Shown: in pieces, positions 9,721 through 21,239 of the stretch
How the letters are laid out: the number at the start of each line of letters is the position of its first letter
How positions within the stretch are numbered: the stretch's first letter is position 1
Assembly (NCBI GenBank): GCA_017893485.1
Contig: CM030363.1
Coordinates: 81,818,230-81,882,229 of the forward strand
Length of the DNA stretch: 64,000 bases
Direction: 5' to 3'
From: Hemerocallis citrina
Taxonomy: Eukaryota > Streptophyta > Magnoliopsida > Asparagales > Asphodelaceae
Notes under the pieces: model-generated
Told to the model about the DNA's origin: nothing
Databases searched by the model: none
Seen by the model: only the letters and a program-made list of their open reading frames with translations
Made by a program: the position numbers and the translations under genes

Positions 9721-10175
9721 CGTAAGGCGCCCCCTACAACAAACTCCTCTCTCTTCGGCTAGGGTCTGAGCAAAATGACCTTTATAAGTCACTACCCTAA
9801 TGATGTCCCTGACTCGACGATCCTAGGGATGATAATATTATAAACATAATATGCTAGTCCTTAAATTAGGCTTCGCAAGACAACTCTACTAGGCTTCTCA
9901 ACCTAGACTCACCAGAACCCCTCAGGATCCGGTTCGTGGCTCATCGATCCAAGACTTCGGCCGTGCGAATATACATGCATGCCGCTACCCTAGACTTGGA
10001 TTCCGTCTATACTCCGGTCCTCGATCAACCTATCCTGGTTAAGATTCGACGGTACACAAGGAGTGACTCCTCCACAGTTCTTTAGGGTAAGAAAACATAT
10101 GTCTTGATGGTCGATAGCCCTTAGGGTGGTAATATCACCCTAGACGAACACAACGAACTGTGTACTAGCTAACAA

Positions 10176-10425
10176 GCTATACACGAGTAACCACCACATA
10201 CGAGCTAATAAGCTACGTATGAACAATAACTACCTACGAGCCAGGCGGGCCTTGTAGGAGACAACAACGTACATACCAGCCAAATAAGCCGCGTATGAGA
10301 CCAACAGCTACGCACGGACTGGTCGAGCCGCGTACGAGACAACAACCTACATACAAGCCAAATAAACTACGTATGAGACCCACAGCTACATACGGGCCAG
10401 TCGAGCCACGTACGAGCACAACCAT
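10176..10425. repeat. degenerate repeats with TACGTATG/TACGAGCC cores in C1
   Basis: Roughly 60-bp units with palindromic cores TACGTATG and CGTACGAG alternating with GAGCCA/AAATAAGC. The equivalent region is at 61130-61370 in C2. Confidence 0.65.
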
Positions 10426-11059
10426 ATGCAAACAACCATACAGGTAATCAATCTTAAAAGCAACCAAACGTGCTTACTAGCAAACTTGATCTTCTATTAT
10501 TAGAAGCAACAGAAGAATCTACTAATAGTCTATGGTCGGTATTCTACCAATGAAGAACCGAAGGCGACATAACAGTCTTTATCAAACTAACTATCACTGG
10601 TGGTCTTCCCAATCCTTATTACTTTAACCTATAGTGCCTTAAGCATGACATACAATCGCAAGCATCTTCCTACGACAATCTAATTATATAACAGAACCAC
10701 TCACCATAATACTCCTAAGTATGAATATGATTAAGCATGTGCTTATATCAATCTTAGCATGAAAATCACTATGATCTAGACATGAGGCCACTACGGTCAA
10801 GCATAGGTTATAACTTGAGCGTGAATGCTTACTACTTATCATGACTAATCACCACAACCCAAGCATGGATATATAACTAGTATGGACATGCAACATTCCA
10901 AGGCATGGTAGGTATTCTAACATTAATCCTACAACATTCTAAGCATGTATTTAAACTTAGCATGGTATACCTCATTCCTAGACATGGTATGCTACTTTCA
11001 CATTAACATATAGCATGGTATACATTTTAGTAACATTCTAGTCATGTATACTAGTTAAG

Positions 11060-12420
11060 TTTCAACTTACAACAATTCTAGCATGGATAGAATATAACAT
11101 AAAAATCACTACAACTAACCATGGATAGTTCCCTTAATTTAAGCATGAGTATCTACTATATTGTAAGCATGAGTATCATTAGCATGGATACCATTAACTT
11201 AACATAAACCATCATTAGCATGGTCATCTACTAACTTAACATAACAATAATTAGCATGACATCTACTAACTTAGCATGAATAACGATTAAGCATGATCAC
11301 CTACTAACATAGCATGAATATATACTTATCTAAGCATAGATATCATGTAAGCATGAATATTTATTTGATCTAGCATGGTATACTACCTTCCTACAATTAA
11401 ACTAACATGGTATACAACTTTTCTACCATTAATCTAGCATGGTATACAATTTACCTATAAGCATGTGAGTATGGATAATTTAATCTAGCATGATATACCA
11501 CCTTCCTACAATTATCTAAGCATAGATAAATGAAACTAGCATGGTATACTACTTTCTTACAATCATCTAAGCATGAATCTTCTTAAGCATGAATAACTAC
11601 TAGTATGAACATACAACATCCCTAAGTATATATATATATACACTTTTAACATGGTAAGTAATTTTATCATGGATCCTACAACATTCTAAGCATGTAGAAA
11701 GACTTAACATGGTACATATCATCCCTAAACATGGTAAGCAATTTTATCATGGATCCTACAACATTCTAAGCATGTATGTCATTCTTAAACATGATAGACA
11801 ATTTTGGCATGAATCCTACAACATGTATATCATTCCTACACATGGTAGGCAATTTGAGAATTAATCCTACAATATTCCAAGCATAAATAACCTTCCTAAA
11901 CATGATAGGAAATTTTAGAATGAATCCTACAACATTCTAAGCATCATTAAACATGCTAGGTATTTTTAGAATAAATCCTACAACATGTATATCATTTCTA
12001 CATATGATAGATAATTTTAGAATGAATCCTACAATATTCTAAGCATCATTAAACATGCTAGGTATTTTTATAATAAATCCTACAACATTCCAAGCATAAA
12101 TAACATTCCTAAACATGATAGGAAATTTTAGAATGAATCCTACAACATTCTAAGCATAAATAAATTAATCTAAACATTTTAGAATGAATCCTACAACATT
12201 CTAAGCATGAATATTATTTCTAAACATGGTAGGTATTTTTAGAATGAATCCTACAACATTCTAAGCATAAATAACACTCCTACACATGGTAGATAATTTT
12301 AGAATGAATCCTACAACATTCTAAGCATAAATAACACTCCTACACATGGTAGATAATTTTAGAATGAATCCTACAACATTCTAAGCATAAATAAATTAAT
12401 CTAATCCAATCTTAGCATGG
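11060..12420. repeat. AGCATGGTATAC and 60-bp repeats in C1
   Basis: Dense degenerate repeats of AGCATGGTATAC/CATGGTAGG, passing into 60-bp units (TAGAATGAATCCTACAACAT). Two adjacent 60-bp units near 12241-12360 are essentially identical, which indicates recent tandem duplication. Confidence 0.75.
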
Positions 12421-12439
12421 TATTTACTTTGTTTTAATA

Positions 12440-13060
12440 AGAACATAAAATAAACATCTACAACTATCTACTACTACTACTACTACTTCATTTTAACATA
12501 ACTTAAAGCATCTACAATTACTTCTTTTTATCATCTACTACCACTATTACTTTATGTTAACCATGAATATAACATAAGCATCTACAACTATCTACTATTA
12601 CTACTACTTCATTTTAACATAACATAAAGCATCTACAATTACTTCTTTTTTATCATCTACTACTACTACTACTTTATGTTAACCATGAATATAACATAAG
12701 CATCTACAACTATCTACTATTACTACTACTTCATTTTAACATAACATAAAGCATATACAATTACTTCTTGTTATCATCTACTACTACTACTACTTTATGT
12801 TAACCAAGAACATAACATACAACTATTTACTACTACTACTACTTTATGGACATAAAACATCTACAACTACTTCTTTTAATACTTACTACTACCTCTTTAT
12901 TTTAACAATATACCACTACTATTTTATTTTAACAACATGCTACTACTACTTTATTTTAACAACATACTACTACTATTTTATTTTAACAACATGCTACTAC
13001 TACTTTATTTTAACAAAATACTACTACTATGTAAATGTCTACTATTCTTTATTAGCATTT
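12440..13060. repeat. trinucleotide-rich repeats (CTA/ACT) in C1
   Basis: Repeats of about 120 bp containing CTACTACTACTAC, TTCATTTTAACATAAC and CATCTACAACTA. The region is AT-rich and no gene is seen. Confidence 0.7.
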
Positions 13061-14443
13061 ATTTATTACTAGTGATCATAAAAAAGAGATCTTTTTATTC
13101 ATTTTACAACTAGTGATTTAAATTAGTTTCTTTTTCATAATCAAAACTAACATCTAATTTATGTTCTTTTTACTTAAGATTATAAAAGAAAACTACAATA
13201 ATAAAAATAAAGTAAGAACCTTCATTTGGTTCAACCAACCATATGCTTATCTTTTTAGTCCAAATTTAATACAAGTCCTACAACCAAAAATGGTTGTATA
13301 AAATGTTCATATGCTTTGTTCATGAGTTCACATCAAGTCCTACAACCCCAAATCGGTTGTATGTGCAAGTTCATATGCCTTATGTCATTTTAGTCCAATA
13401 ACAAACATAAACAACAACTACAACTATAAAGATTTAATCTTTATGTTTATTTAACACTACCATTTGTTTCTTTTCTTTTTATGTGGTTATTACCTTTAAC
13501 CATTCACAAACATACAAAAATAAGTACCACATACCACAACCTCATCACAACAACCATTCTTAAAGAACAAAAGAAACAAAACAAGGAGGATAAGAAGAAG
13601 AAAAATCATCAAAACAACAATACAAACAAACAATCAAACAAAAGAGAAACCCCCACCTTAATTTTTTTGTAGGAAGGACTAGCCTATGCTCCTTCTCTTT
13701 CCCCTTAGCTTCTAAGAACTCCTAAGAAGACCTACAAAGAGAACTCTCAAGTTAGTCTTTGTTCTCTCTTTCTTTTCCTTTCTTTCTTTCTTTCTTTTTG
13801 ATCTTTCTAAAATGAGACAAAGGTGGAGGAAGGGGGTATTTATAGGTGGAGAGAAGGGTGGAGAGTGCAAATGTGCACACACACATTTGCAAAAAGGACC
13901 TCCCACAAAATGGGGGCTGGCCATGCTCCTAGGGTGGTAGGGATGAGGTGGAGGTATGGTGCTATGGTGCTATGTGGTGGAGGTGTTATGTGAGGGTTTC
14001 TAGAAGGGTTTCCTTAACCTCCTCATGCACACTTAACCTAGGTTAACCACTTATAAACCCTAACAATCTAATAGGTTTTGTCATAACAAAGACAAGTGTT
14101 GTCCAAAAATACACAACACGCAATTTGTATAACATACTAATCGACATACTACACGTATGTGCACATATATGTCTGTATACCGAAAATCTTCGCATAATCC
14201 GTATAAAATAATTTAATCTCGAAAATAATAATAAAATAAATTCTATTATTAGTTCGGAGGGTCGCGGTACCAATTTGATACAATACAGATGCATACTGAC
14301 CAATATCTGGGTACAGATAATGTCTATGAATAAACCGGGTGAAAATCACCAAAATATTCTAATTTTGGAATTAAAACAAAATAATAATAAAATAGTAATA
14401 AAATAATAATTTATATAAGGTAATATCCGTCCGGGATATTACA
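13061..14443. other. 5' part of C1 (minus orientation) with TATA box
   Basis: AT-rich, with a pyrimidine run (TTTCTTTCTTTCTTTC near 13780). TATAAATA on the minus strand at 13837-13844 is set in a C-rich context. No coding region is seen. Confidence 0.5.
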
Positions 14444-14448
14444 CTCTC

Positions 14449-15640
14449 TGTCCTCAAGGTCTTCAAGACGGTACGTTCTGGGCCGAACTACTTTGGCGAT
14501 CTTGTAGGGTCCTTCCCGATTCGGGGCTAGCTTACTCTTTTGGCTGGAAAAGGAGATAGCTAGTTTTCTGAGGACCAAGTCCCCTTCCTTGAGATTGGTG
14601 GGACAGACCCTTTTGTTGTAAGCCTACTCAATTCTTCTTCGGTAATTCTGCTAGCGAATTGAAGCTCTTTTACGAAGCTCATCAACCAAGTCCAAATTTG
14701 CCCGAAGTTCTCTGGCATTCTGCTCTTCTTCATAGGCCATAAGGTGAGAAGATGGTAGGCCGACTTCCAAGGGGATCACAGCTTCGGACCCATAGGTGAG
14801 ATTGAATGGCGACTCACCTGTGGGGATCCGTTTCGTAGTGCGGTAGTTCCACAGTACGTTAGGAAGCTGGTCCGCCCATAAGCCATTGGCCGATCTATCC
14901 AGCCTCTTCCTGATACCGGAGAGGATCTGACGGTTGGCATTTTCCACCTGGCCATTTGATTAAGGATGGGAGATGGAGGAGAAGCGTTGCTGAATGGCGA
15001 GGTCTTCACACAGAGATCGGAATGCGGCCCCTGTAAATTGTGTTCCATTATATGTTATTAGGACCCGAGGCACGCCAAACCGACAGATGACGTTCTTCCA
15101 AAAGAACTGCAGCACTTTGTTCTTGGTGATTGTAGCCAAAGACTCGGCCTCTATCTACTTTGAGAATTAGTCGATTTCCATGACTAAGAACTTGAGTTGT
15201 CCGGGAGCTGGTGGGAACGGGCCTAGTAAGTCCATCCCCCACATTGCGAAAGGGATCAGACTTGATAGGAAAGTGAGTTGCGCCTAGGGTATGCAATGAA
15301 TGTTGGAGTATTGTTAACAAGAGCTGCATTGCCGGACATGTCGTTCGGCGTCCTGTAGGAGGGTAGGCCAGAAGTACCCATAGTTCAACACTTTCCTGGC
15401 GAGGGGCCTTGACCCTGAATGTGCTCCGCCTATACCTTCGTGAAGCTCTTGTAAGGCATATGAGGCTTCTTCCGGGGAGAGGCACCTCAAGTAGGGCCTA
15501 CCGTCTACTTGGGTGTAGGAGTGTTTGTACAAGACCCCTTCAAAAAGGGTGTACCGCTCCGCTCTGGTTCGGACTCTGCGAGCTTCCTTTGGGTTTTTGG
15601 GGAGGAGCCCATCCCTTAGAAATTCTATCAGAGGTTTCAT
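14449..15640 (-). pseudogene. pol: integrase of gypsy B pol, main part
   Basis: This is a DDE integrase. The N-terminal His/Cys zinc site is readable at 15640-15314 (ELHEGIGGAHSG ... VRQCSSC). The core follows on the minus strand with MDLLGPF (first Asp), VLITYNGTQF, and NGQVENANR (Glu). The second catalytic Asp, normally in a TDNGT-type motif, is Tyr (GAT to TAT). Two stops precede it around 15180-15150 where Tyr and Trp codons are expected. The C-terminal part (WNYRTTKRIPTGESPFNLTYGSEAV) is near 14880-14740. The reading frame is cut at 14449 by insertion C1 and resumes at 8651. It is certainly non-functional. Confidence 0.87.
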
Positions 15641-16540
15641 CTACTTGTCTTGAAGTTGGACGGGCAGCGACTCCATCGAGTCGGAGGTTTCTTCTTCTAT
15701 GCTCGGTCTGAGGAGTACTTCAATCAGGACGGTCTGCTCGAGACCCTGAAGGGATGAGGAGGCTAGCTTGGAGAGGGCATCTGCTTGGGAATTTTCTTCT
15801 CCGGGGATTCGCTGAATTCGCGCCTCTTCGAATGAAGCCATGAGATTTTGGACCTTGGCTAGGTACTTAGCCATTCGGTCATCTCTCACCTCGTACTCAC
15901 CCAAGACTTGATTCACGACCAGCTGCGAGTTGCTAAATATTCGGAGGCATTATGCCCCTGCCTTGCGAGCCATACCGAGGCTGGCTATAAGGGCTTCATA
16001 CTCCGCTTCATTGTTGGAGGCCGTGAAGTTGATGCGGAGGGAGTATTGGAGAACAGAACTATCTGGGCCTGCCAGAATGACCCCGGCTCTGCTCCCCTCG
16101 GTGCAAGAGGATCCGTCTATATATACTGTCCAGAGAGGAGGCCCATTTGCTGCTTGGCTAACCTCTGGGATAATGCTCTCAACAATGAATTCAGCTAAGG
16201 CTTGAGCCTTGATTGCGGTCCGAGGCTGGTATGATATGTCATGCTGACTCAGCTCGATTGACCACTTCATCAGCTCGATCGACCACTTCATCATGACCAA
16301 GGCGTACACCATCTTCTCCAGCTTTGGATATCGGAGCTCGGCATTCCGAAGTACCTTGCTGACATAGTAGATGGGCTTCTGAGCCTTGTCTTCTTCCCTC
16401 ACCAGGACAGTGCTGAGGGTTTGCTCGGAGGCAACTAAGTAGAGATAGAGTGTTTCCCCAGGAATAGGCTTGCTGAGGAGAAGGGGTTGACTAGATAGGC
16501 TTTCAACTGGTCGAATGATTCTTGTTGCTGTTGACCCCAT
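15641..16540 (-). pseudogene. pol: RNase H plus archaeal-type RNase H of gypsy B pol
   Basis: Two RNase H regions sit in series. The first is the normal gypsy RNase H after RT (LYLYLVASEQTLSTVLVREE, IYYVSKVLRNAELRYPKLEK). It jumps from the KMVYALVM segment straight to a doubled MKWSIEL, so the stretch that normally follows in this family seems missing. The second is the archaeal-like RNase H (WTVYIDGSSCTEGSRAGVIL, then ASNNEAEYEALIASLGMA), the diagnostic extra domain of the Tat lineage. Asp and Glu of the second domain are visible (YIDGSS, NEAEYEAL). A stop lies at 15950, and the continuation to 15641 includes the linker to integrase (RIPGEENSQADALSKLASS). Confidence 0.82.
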
Positions 16541-17545
16541 TCGAAGCCCTTAGCCCCCTGAGGGCTTTGAAGAAGGGAAGACACTTCTCCCCTAACTTGG
16601 ACAGAAAGCGCCCTGTGGCTGCGAGGCACCCCGTGAGCTTCTGAACCTCTTTCACATTTTTAGGAGGAGCCATGTCTAAGATGGCTTTGATTTTCTCGGG
16701 ATTGGCTTCGATTCCTCTTTGGCTGACCATGAAGCCTAGGAATTTCCCGACGAGACTCTGAACACACACTTGTTCGGGTTGAGCCTCATATCATGCTTTC
16801 TCAACACATCGAATGCCTCCTGCAGATCGGCCACATGATCGGCCCCATGGATGCTTTTGACCAGCATATCATCAACATATACTTCCATGTTTTGACCGAT
16901 TTGGTTCTGAAAAACTTTGTTGACAAGGCATTGGTAGGTTGCACCTGGATTCTTCAACCCGAAGGACATTACCCTGTAGCAGTAGAGCCCCTGATCGGTG
17001 ACAAAGGAGGTCTTTGGAATATCCGGGGGGAACATTCGGATTTGGTTGTACCCGGAAAAGGCATCTATAAAGCTAAGGAGTTCATGGCCCGAAGTGGCGT
17101 CGATCAGGGTGTCGATGCTTGGGAGAGGGAATGGATCTTTAGGGCATGCTTTGTTCAGGTCCGTGAAGTCGATGTAAATTCTCCAGCTCCCGTTGGCTTT
17201 CTTTACCATAACAACATTGGATAGCCATTCGGGGTAGTTGACTTCTTGGATGAACCGGGCCTTAAAGAGCTTGTCCACTTCTTCCTCGATAGCATGCTGG
17301 CACTCAGGGGCAAATTTGCGACTTTTTTGTTGGACCGTTTTGGACCCTGGAGCAACACTCAAGTGGTGGACGAGGAGCTCTTCGGAGATTCCTGGCATGT
17401 CGGCAGCCGACCATGCGAAGAGGTTGCAGTTCTTTCTAATGCATTGGACTATGTCGGAACATAGGGCAGATGGGAGGGTCTTGCTGATGAGGAACTTGCG
17501 GTTCGGATCTTGCTCGGAGAAGAGCACTTTCTCCAATTCATCCAC
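16503..17545 (-). pseudogene. pol: reverse transcriptase domain of gypsy B pol
   Basis: This RNA-dependent DNA polymerase would copy the element RNA. Motifs are seen in order: WLSNVVMVKKANGSWR, DFTDLNKACPKDPFPLP, the Asp motif LLSFIDAFSGYNQIRM, MSFGLKNPGATYQ, the catalytic YVDDMLVKS, and the thumb ([21 protein letters not shown] at 16769-16503). A frameshift near 16750 separates palm from thumb. The palm motifs look intact, so this is the best-preserved part of pol. Confidence 0.87.
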
Positions 17546-17572
17546 CGGTTCGGACGTTGGCCGGACATTCTC

Positions 17573-18178
17573 TTAGGGAATCTCAAGAGTCTCGAGGGAG
17601 AGGACTGGTCCCTCGGTGGAGGTCATGTAACATTTACGGGCCATCTCTTGACTGTCTCTTACTTCCCCTACTCCTGCCCTGGTGGGGAACTTCATCTTGA
17701 GGTGATAAGCCGACGGGACGACCTCCAGAGTAGCTAGGCCAGGTCGGCCTAGAATCACATTATAAGCAGCGGGGACATCGACGACCATGAAGTCCATCAG
17801 CTCCGTTCGGGTGGTAGGAGTTTTGCCAGCGGTTACGTCGAAGGTGATTACCTCTTCGATAGTCACTGGCACTCCCGTGAACCCATGGAGTGTGTAGCCG
17901 GCAGGCTTAAGCCTGTTCCGGGGTAGCTTGATCCCTTTGAAAGTATCGAGGAAGAGAATGTTAATGGAGCTACCATTGTCCACCAGTATCCTCTCCACTT
18001 TAAAATTCGCCATATGGAGGTTGATCACTAGGGCGTCGCAATGGGGGGTTCGGACACCCTCCAGGTCCTCATCTGAAAAAGTGACCGGGACCCCGAGGCC
18101 TTTGGGAGGGGGCATGCCATGTACTGAGTTGACTTCCCTTATGAAAGCCTTTCGAGAGGAGTTGGAGGTGCCTCCCAT
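17573..18178 (-). pseudogene. pol: aspartic protease domain of gypsy B pol
   Basis: This retropepsin-type protease would cut the Gag-Pol polyprotein. The active-site motif VDNGSS is visible (ILVDNGSSINILF), followed by the usual hydrophobic stretch (YNVILGRPGLATLEVVPS) typical of plant gypsy proteases. It lies between gag and RT in the order expected for Ty3/gypsy. A stop at 17573 separates it from the RT reading frame. Confidence 0.82.
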
Positions 18179-20063
18179 GGGGCCTCCATGGATAAGATAC
18201 AGGATGCGTTCCTCTCCGAACTCGGGAGTTTCCTCGCGCCTTTCAGGATGCTTGTTAGCCCACTGGGGGGAGGAGGAAGATCGATCCGGACCTTTCTCAC
18301 AAATTTAGACAGCTGCCCCCTTTGGATGAGGGCCTCGATTTTATTCTTCTGGGCCCGATAATTATTGGTGTTGTGGCCGTGATCCCGGTGATATCGGCAC
18401 CACTTTTCTTTATCCCTCTTTTTTCCAGGGGTGTTCATCTTCGGGGCTGGAGGCAGTACCCCTTCCTTCTCAACCTCCATGAGGATGGTGGAAATATTGG
18501 CATTAAGAGGAGTGAATTTCTCGAATCTGGGAAGGCGGCAGCGCTGGCCACCATTGTCCTTCTGGAGCTTCTTAGCTCCTTCTTCTTCAGCTGCCTTTCG
18601 CTTGGTCCCGGAGGAAGACCCCTCAAAGGAGGGGCGATGCTCAGCTTTCTCAGCCTGAATATACTTCTCGCTCTTGAGGATGAGGTCAGAGAAGTTTTGC
18701 GTAGGCTTCTTGGCTAGGGAGGACCGAAGGCTGGAGTTAAGGACATTTGACTGGAAAGCTGCGGCAGCGACTGACTGGTCGAGGGAAGCAATGGACCTAG
18801 CTTCCGCGGTGATCCTTTTCACATAGTCCCTGAGCTTCTCCCCCTTCTTCTGGCTGAGGTAGAGTAGCAAAATATTGGTCTTCTCTGTGCGGCGGCTACT
18901 CACAAAGTGGGTGACGAAGAGGATCTCAAATTGTTCAAAGAAGAATATGGAGGATGGGGCGAGGCGAGAGTACCATTCTCGAGCCGGATCCTTGAGAGTA
19001 CCTGGGAAGGTTTTGCACAGTAGGGCATTAGAAGCTTGGTGGATCAACATAAGGGTCTTGAAGCTCTCGATATGGTCCACGGGGTCTGACTCCCCGGAGT
19101 AAGTCTCGAACTGCAGGGGCTTGAAGCCTATTGGAACTGGTGCTTCCATGATTGTTCGAGAGAAGGGAGGTCGGCTGGGATGAAGGGTCCTTCCTCTCAG
19201 TTCTTCTTCCCTGTCTAGTTAGCCGAGGTGCCTCTCCATCTCGTGGAGACGACGATAGATAGTGTCATCCCTCCGATGGTAGCCAAACGAGTCTCTGGAC
19301 TCGTCTTCGTAAGAAAGGGAGTGCGGAGTTCGACGATGGGAGCTAGGTGAATGGCGAGGACTGCGATGACGGTTACTCAGAGCTTGAGGAGGGGTTAAGG
19401 ACCGATGGCAGGGACTTTGAACCGGAGGTGGAGTGGGGACCCTCTGGGCATTGTTATTGTTCGGCCGGAGGTTTAGGGCTTGCAAGATGTTTGCTTGGAA
19501 CTGCTGGAATTCGGCCCGGGTGATAGGTGCGGTATCATCCCTAGGGGGTTGCCAACCAGCAGGAGAATGAGGCCTTCTCCTATGGTGCTCGGGGAACTCT
19601 CTCCGTCTTCTGTGAGGAAGGGACCTCCTATAGTCTTGGCAACGAGGAGATTGCTCATTCGGACGTTCCTGACGGGAGGCTCCCTCACGGGCCCGCCTTT
19701 CATCCAAACGGTGGCGAAGATCCTCTTCTTTATGCTGATTGAGGATGGTATTGCGGAGGTCAGAAGCTCGGAGATTGTGAGATGCCATGGAATCGGTAGA
19801 GGGGTTATGCACGGAGACGTGGTCACGTTGAAGAGGTTATTTCTAAGAATTGGGATGGGACACCCCCGCACCGGCATTCTGAGGTCCGGTTGACCTCGAG
19901 GGGGTTGGAGGTTCTGATAAGGAGGTTGGTCCTGCTGCGGGGCCTGATCAGGTTGAGGAGGGGGTCCCGTCGGCTGGGTGGTTTGGAGGGGGATCTCCTG
20001 TTGTGGTTGAGGAGGAGTGGGTCCACGGTTGGACCCTCTGGATCTTAGATTTCAGGGAGGCAT
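18139..20063 (-). pseudogene. gag: gag of gypsy B
   Basis: This is the Gag polyprotein of the retrotransposon. The aligned start ATG is at 20063, but codon 4 is TGA where copy A has AGG, so the gene opens with a nonsense mutation. The Arg-rich linker is readable at 19812-19219 (LNLRPNNNN, EDESRDSFGYHRRDD). The gag core follows at 19149-18139 with SGESDPVDHIESFK, EWYSRLAP and KKGEKLRDYVKR. The zinc-knuckle-like motif CRYHRDHGHNTNNY near 18390-18350 has Tyr where copy A has Cys. A frameshift separates the N-terminal part from 19812. The frame continues into protease. It is clearly a gag of the same family as A, and more decayed. Confidence 0.82.
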
Positions 20064-20134
20064 GGCTGGAAATGGTCTGACCGACAGGAAGAGGAAGATT
20101 GCTATTCGTGAGGTTCCCACAAACGACGCCAATC

Positions 20135-20705
20135 CGTTGCCGCTAAATCTGGTGTGGGGGCAAACAGATAGAATTTGTGAATTCTTAGAAAAATTGAATA
20201 GCAAAATCTGGAACCTTTCCACAGGAGTTTGACCATTGACTGCCGCCGTTCACCTACAAAAAGTGCGAGACACCGGGGTTGATCCCGGCGACGCACCCTC
20301 CGACGCTCAAGTCAATAACCAGAAAAGATTATGAATGAGCGTAAACTGGCAAAAGATTGATTACCTCTTAATGGTGGTGGATGGGGGGGGGGTTATTTAT
20401 AGCCGCCTTTGGGATCAGTTTAGGAATGAAATCCCTAATTCTCAGTGAAAAGGATAGAGCGAATCAGGGCCGTTGATTGAATACAATCAGAAACCCTAAT
20501 TCTATCCAGCTGAACTGGGTTTCTTGCGGGTTTGGACCCGCACCCAGTTGAGATGGATCCGTTGGAGGGTTAATGGGCTTTTGGAGAAAAGACCCAGAAC
20601 CCATTTCAGACCTGCTTGTAGGTAAAATTACTATTTTACCCCCAAGATTTAAGATTCGTGCCCAATTTGGATGGTTCTGATTTAACCCTATTTTTAGCCA
20701 TATCA
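20135..20705 (-). repeat. 5' LTR of gypsy element B
   Basis: This 571-bp LTR starts TGATATGGCT at 20705 and is homologous to LTR A. A TATAAATA box lies at 20394-20401 on the minus strand. A primer-site-like stretch, TTGGCGTCGTTTGTGGGAAC, follows at about 20132-20113. The upper flank (20706 onward) is a different element, so the 5' boundary is firm. Confidence 0.85.
20394..20401 (-). promoter_or_regulatory. TATA box of LTR B
   Basis: TATAAATA on the minus strand, preceded by GGCGGC and followed by a C-rich run, at the position equivalent to the box of LTR A. Confidence 0.55.
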
Positions 20706-21239
20706 TAGAGTTAGAAATTATATTTTCTGAGATGATAGATTATTTATGTATTTAGTATATAAAGAAACATGGACAGTTAATGTATTATTTTGTATTAAAG
20801 TGAACATATATAGATATAGTGTTGTGATAAGGTAAGAAAGCCCGTACCCACCTCGTTGTAGAGTATTGGGTTCTGTGTTTGGTTTTTGGAAAGTTTTTCT
20901 TCAGTTTTTCTATTACTTATATAAGTTTTTAAAGGAAATTTATGGTTTTTAATTAATAATTGATATTTTGTTATGAGTTTGGCCCCCAGAGCATGATCTT
21001 TATATTGTCTGTGTGATTCTGCTCATTCTGGCTTGGGGAGTCCATGATTATATTGCCTGTGTTGTGAACTACGAAATTTAGAGCAGAATTCCGTAAGCTT
21101 TTTTGTGTTTCGGGACAGAAATTTTAGGGGAAATTCTACCAAAATTTTATTTGAAATATACCTATCTTAGTTTATGTTTAAAGTGATGTAGAAATTGAAA
21201 GAGTTGATTTTGGTAGTTTAAAAAAAATGGGGTGTTACA
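20706..21239 (+). mobile_element. D2: 3' remnant of a D-type LTR
   Basis: Homologous to the last ~400 bp of element D (34230-34628): CCCGTACCCACCT..., GAGTTTGGCCCCCAGAGCAT, GAGCAGAATTCCGTAA, ending GGGGTGTTACA at 21239. Gypsy B inserted into it at 20705/20706, so the rest lies to the left, outside the window. On the right it joins LINE 1. Confidence 0.8.

Larger units (their letters stand above)
8652..14443 (-). mobile_element. C1: 5.8-kb solo LTR or non-autonomous LTR element
   Basis: It is bounded by TGTAGCGCCC... and ...GATATTACA and flanked by the direct repeat CTCTC (8647-8651 and 14444-14448), the 5-bp target duplication typical of LTR elements. Removing it restores the integrase frame of gypsy B. 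No repeated LTR ends, primer site or coding region are seen inside, so it looks like one enormous LTR left by recombination. By analogy with element F its 5' end is the TGTAATATCCCGG end at 14443 (minus orientation); a TATAAATA box on the minus strand at about 13837-13844 agrees. Most of it is low-complexity repeat. A homologous copy starts at 59626. Confidence 0.8.
2824..20705 (-). mobile_element. Ty3/gypsy Tat-lineage retrotransposon B, nested
   Basis: Read on the minus strand, the order is 5' LTR, gag, protease, RT, RNase H, a second archaeal-type RNase H, integrase, then a long 3' region with tandem repeats and two antisense ORFs. The second RNase H after the normal one and the antisense ORF downstream of pol are known hallmarks of the plant Tat lineage. 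The integrase C-terminus is split by insertion C1 (8652-14443). No 3' LTR of its own is recognised in the window. The element is dead: there is a stop at gag codon 4, stops in the integrase core, and loss of an integrase catalytic Asp. Confidence 0.85.

Noticed and set aside
12797..13072. Tyr-rich ORF in C1
   Set aside because: It translates ACT/TAC trinucleotide repeats.
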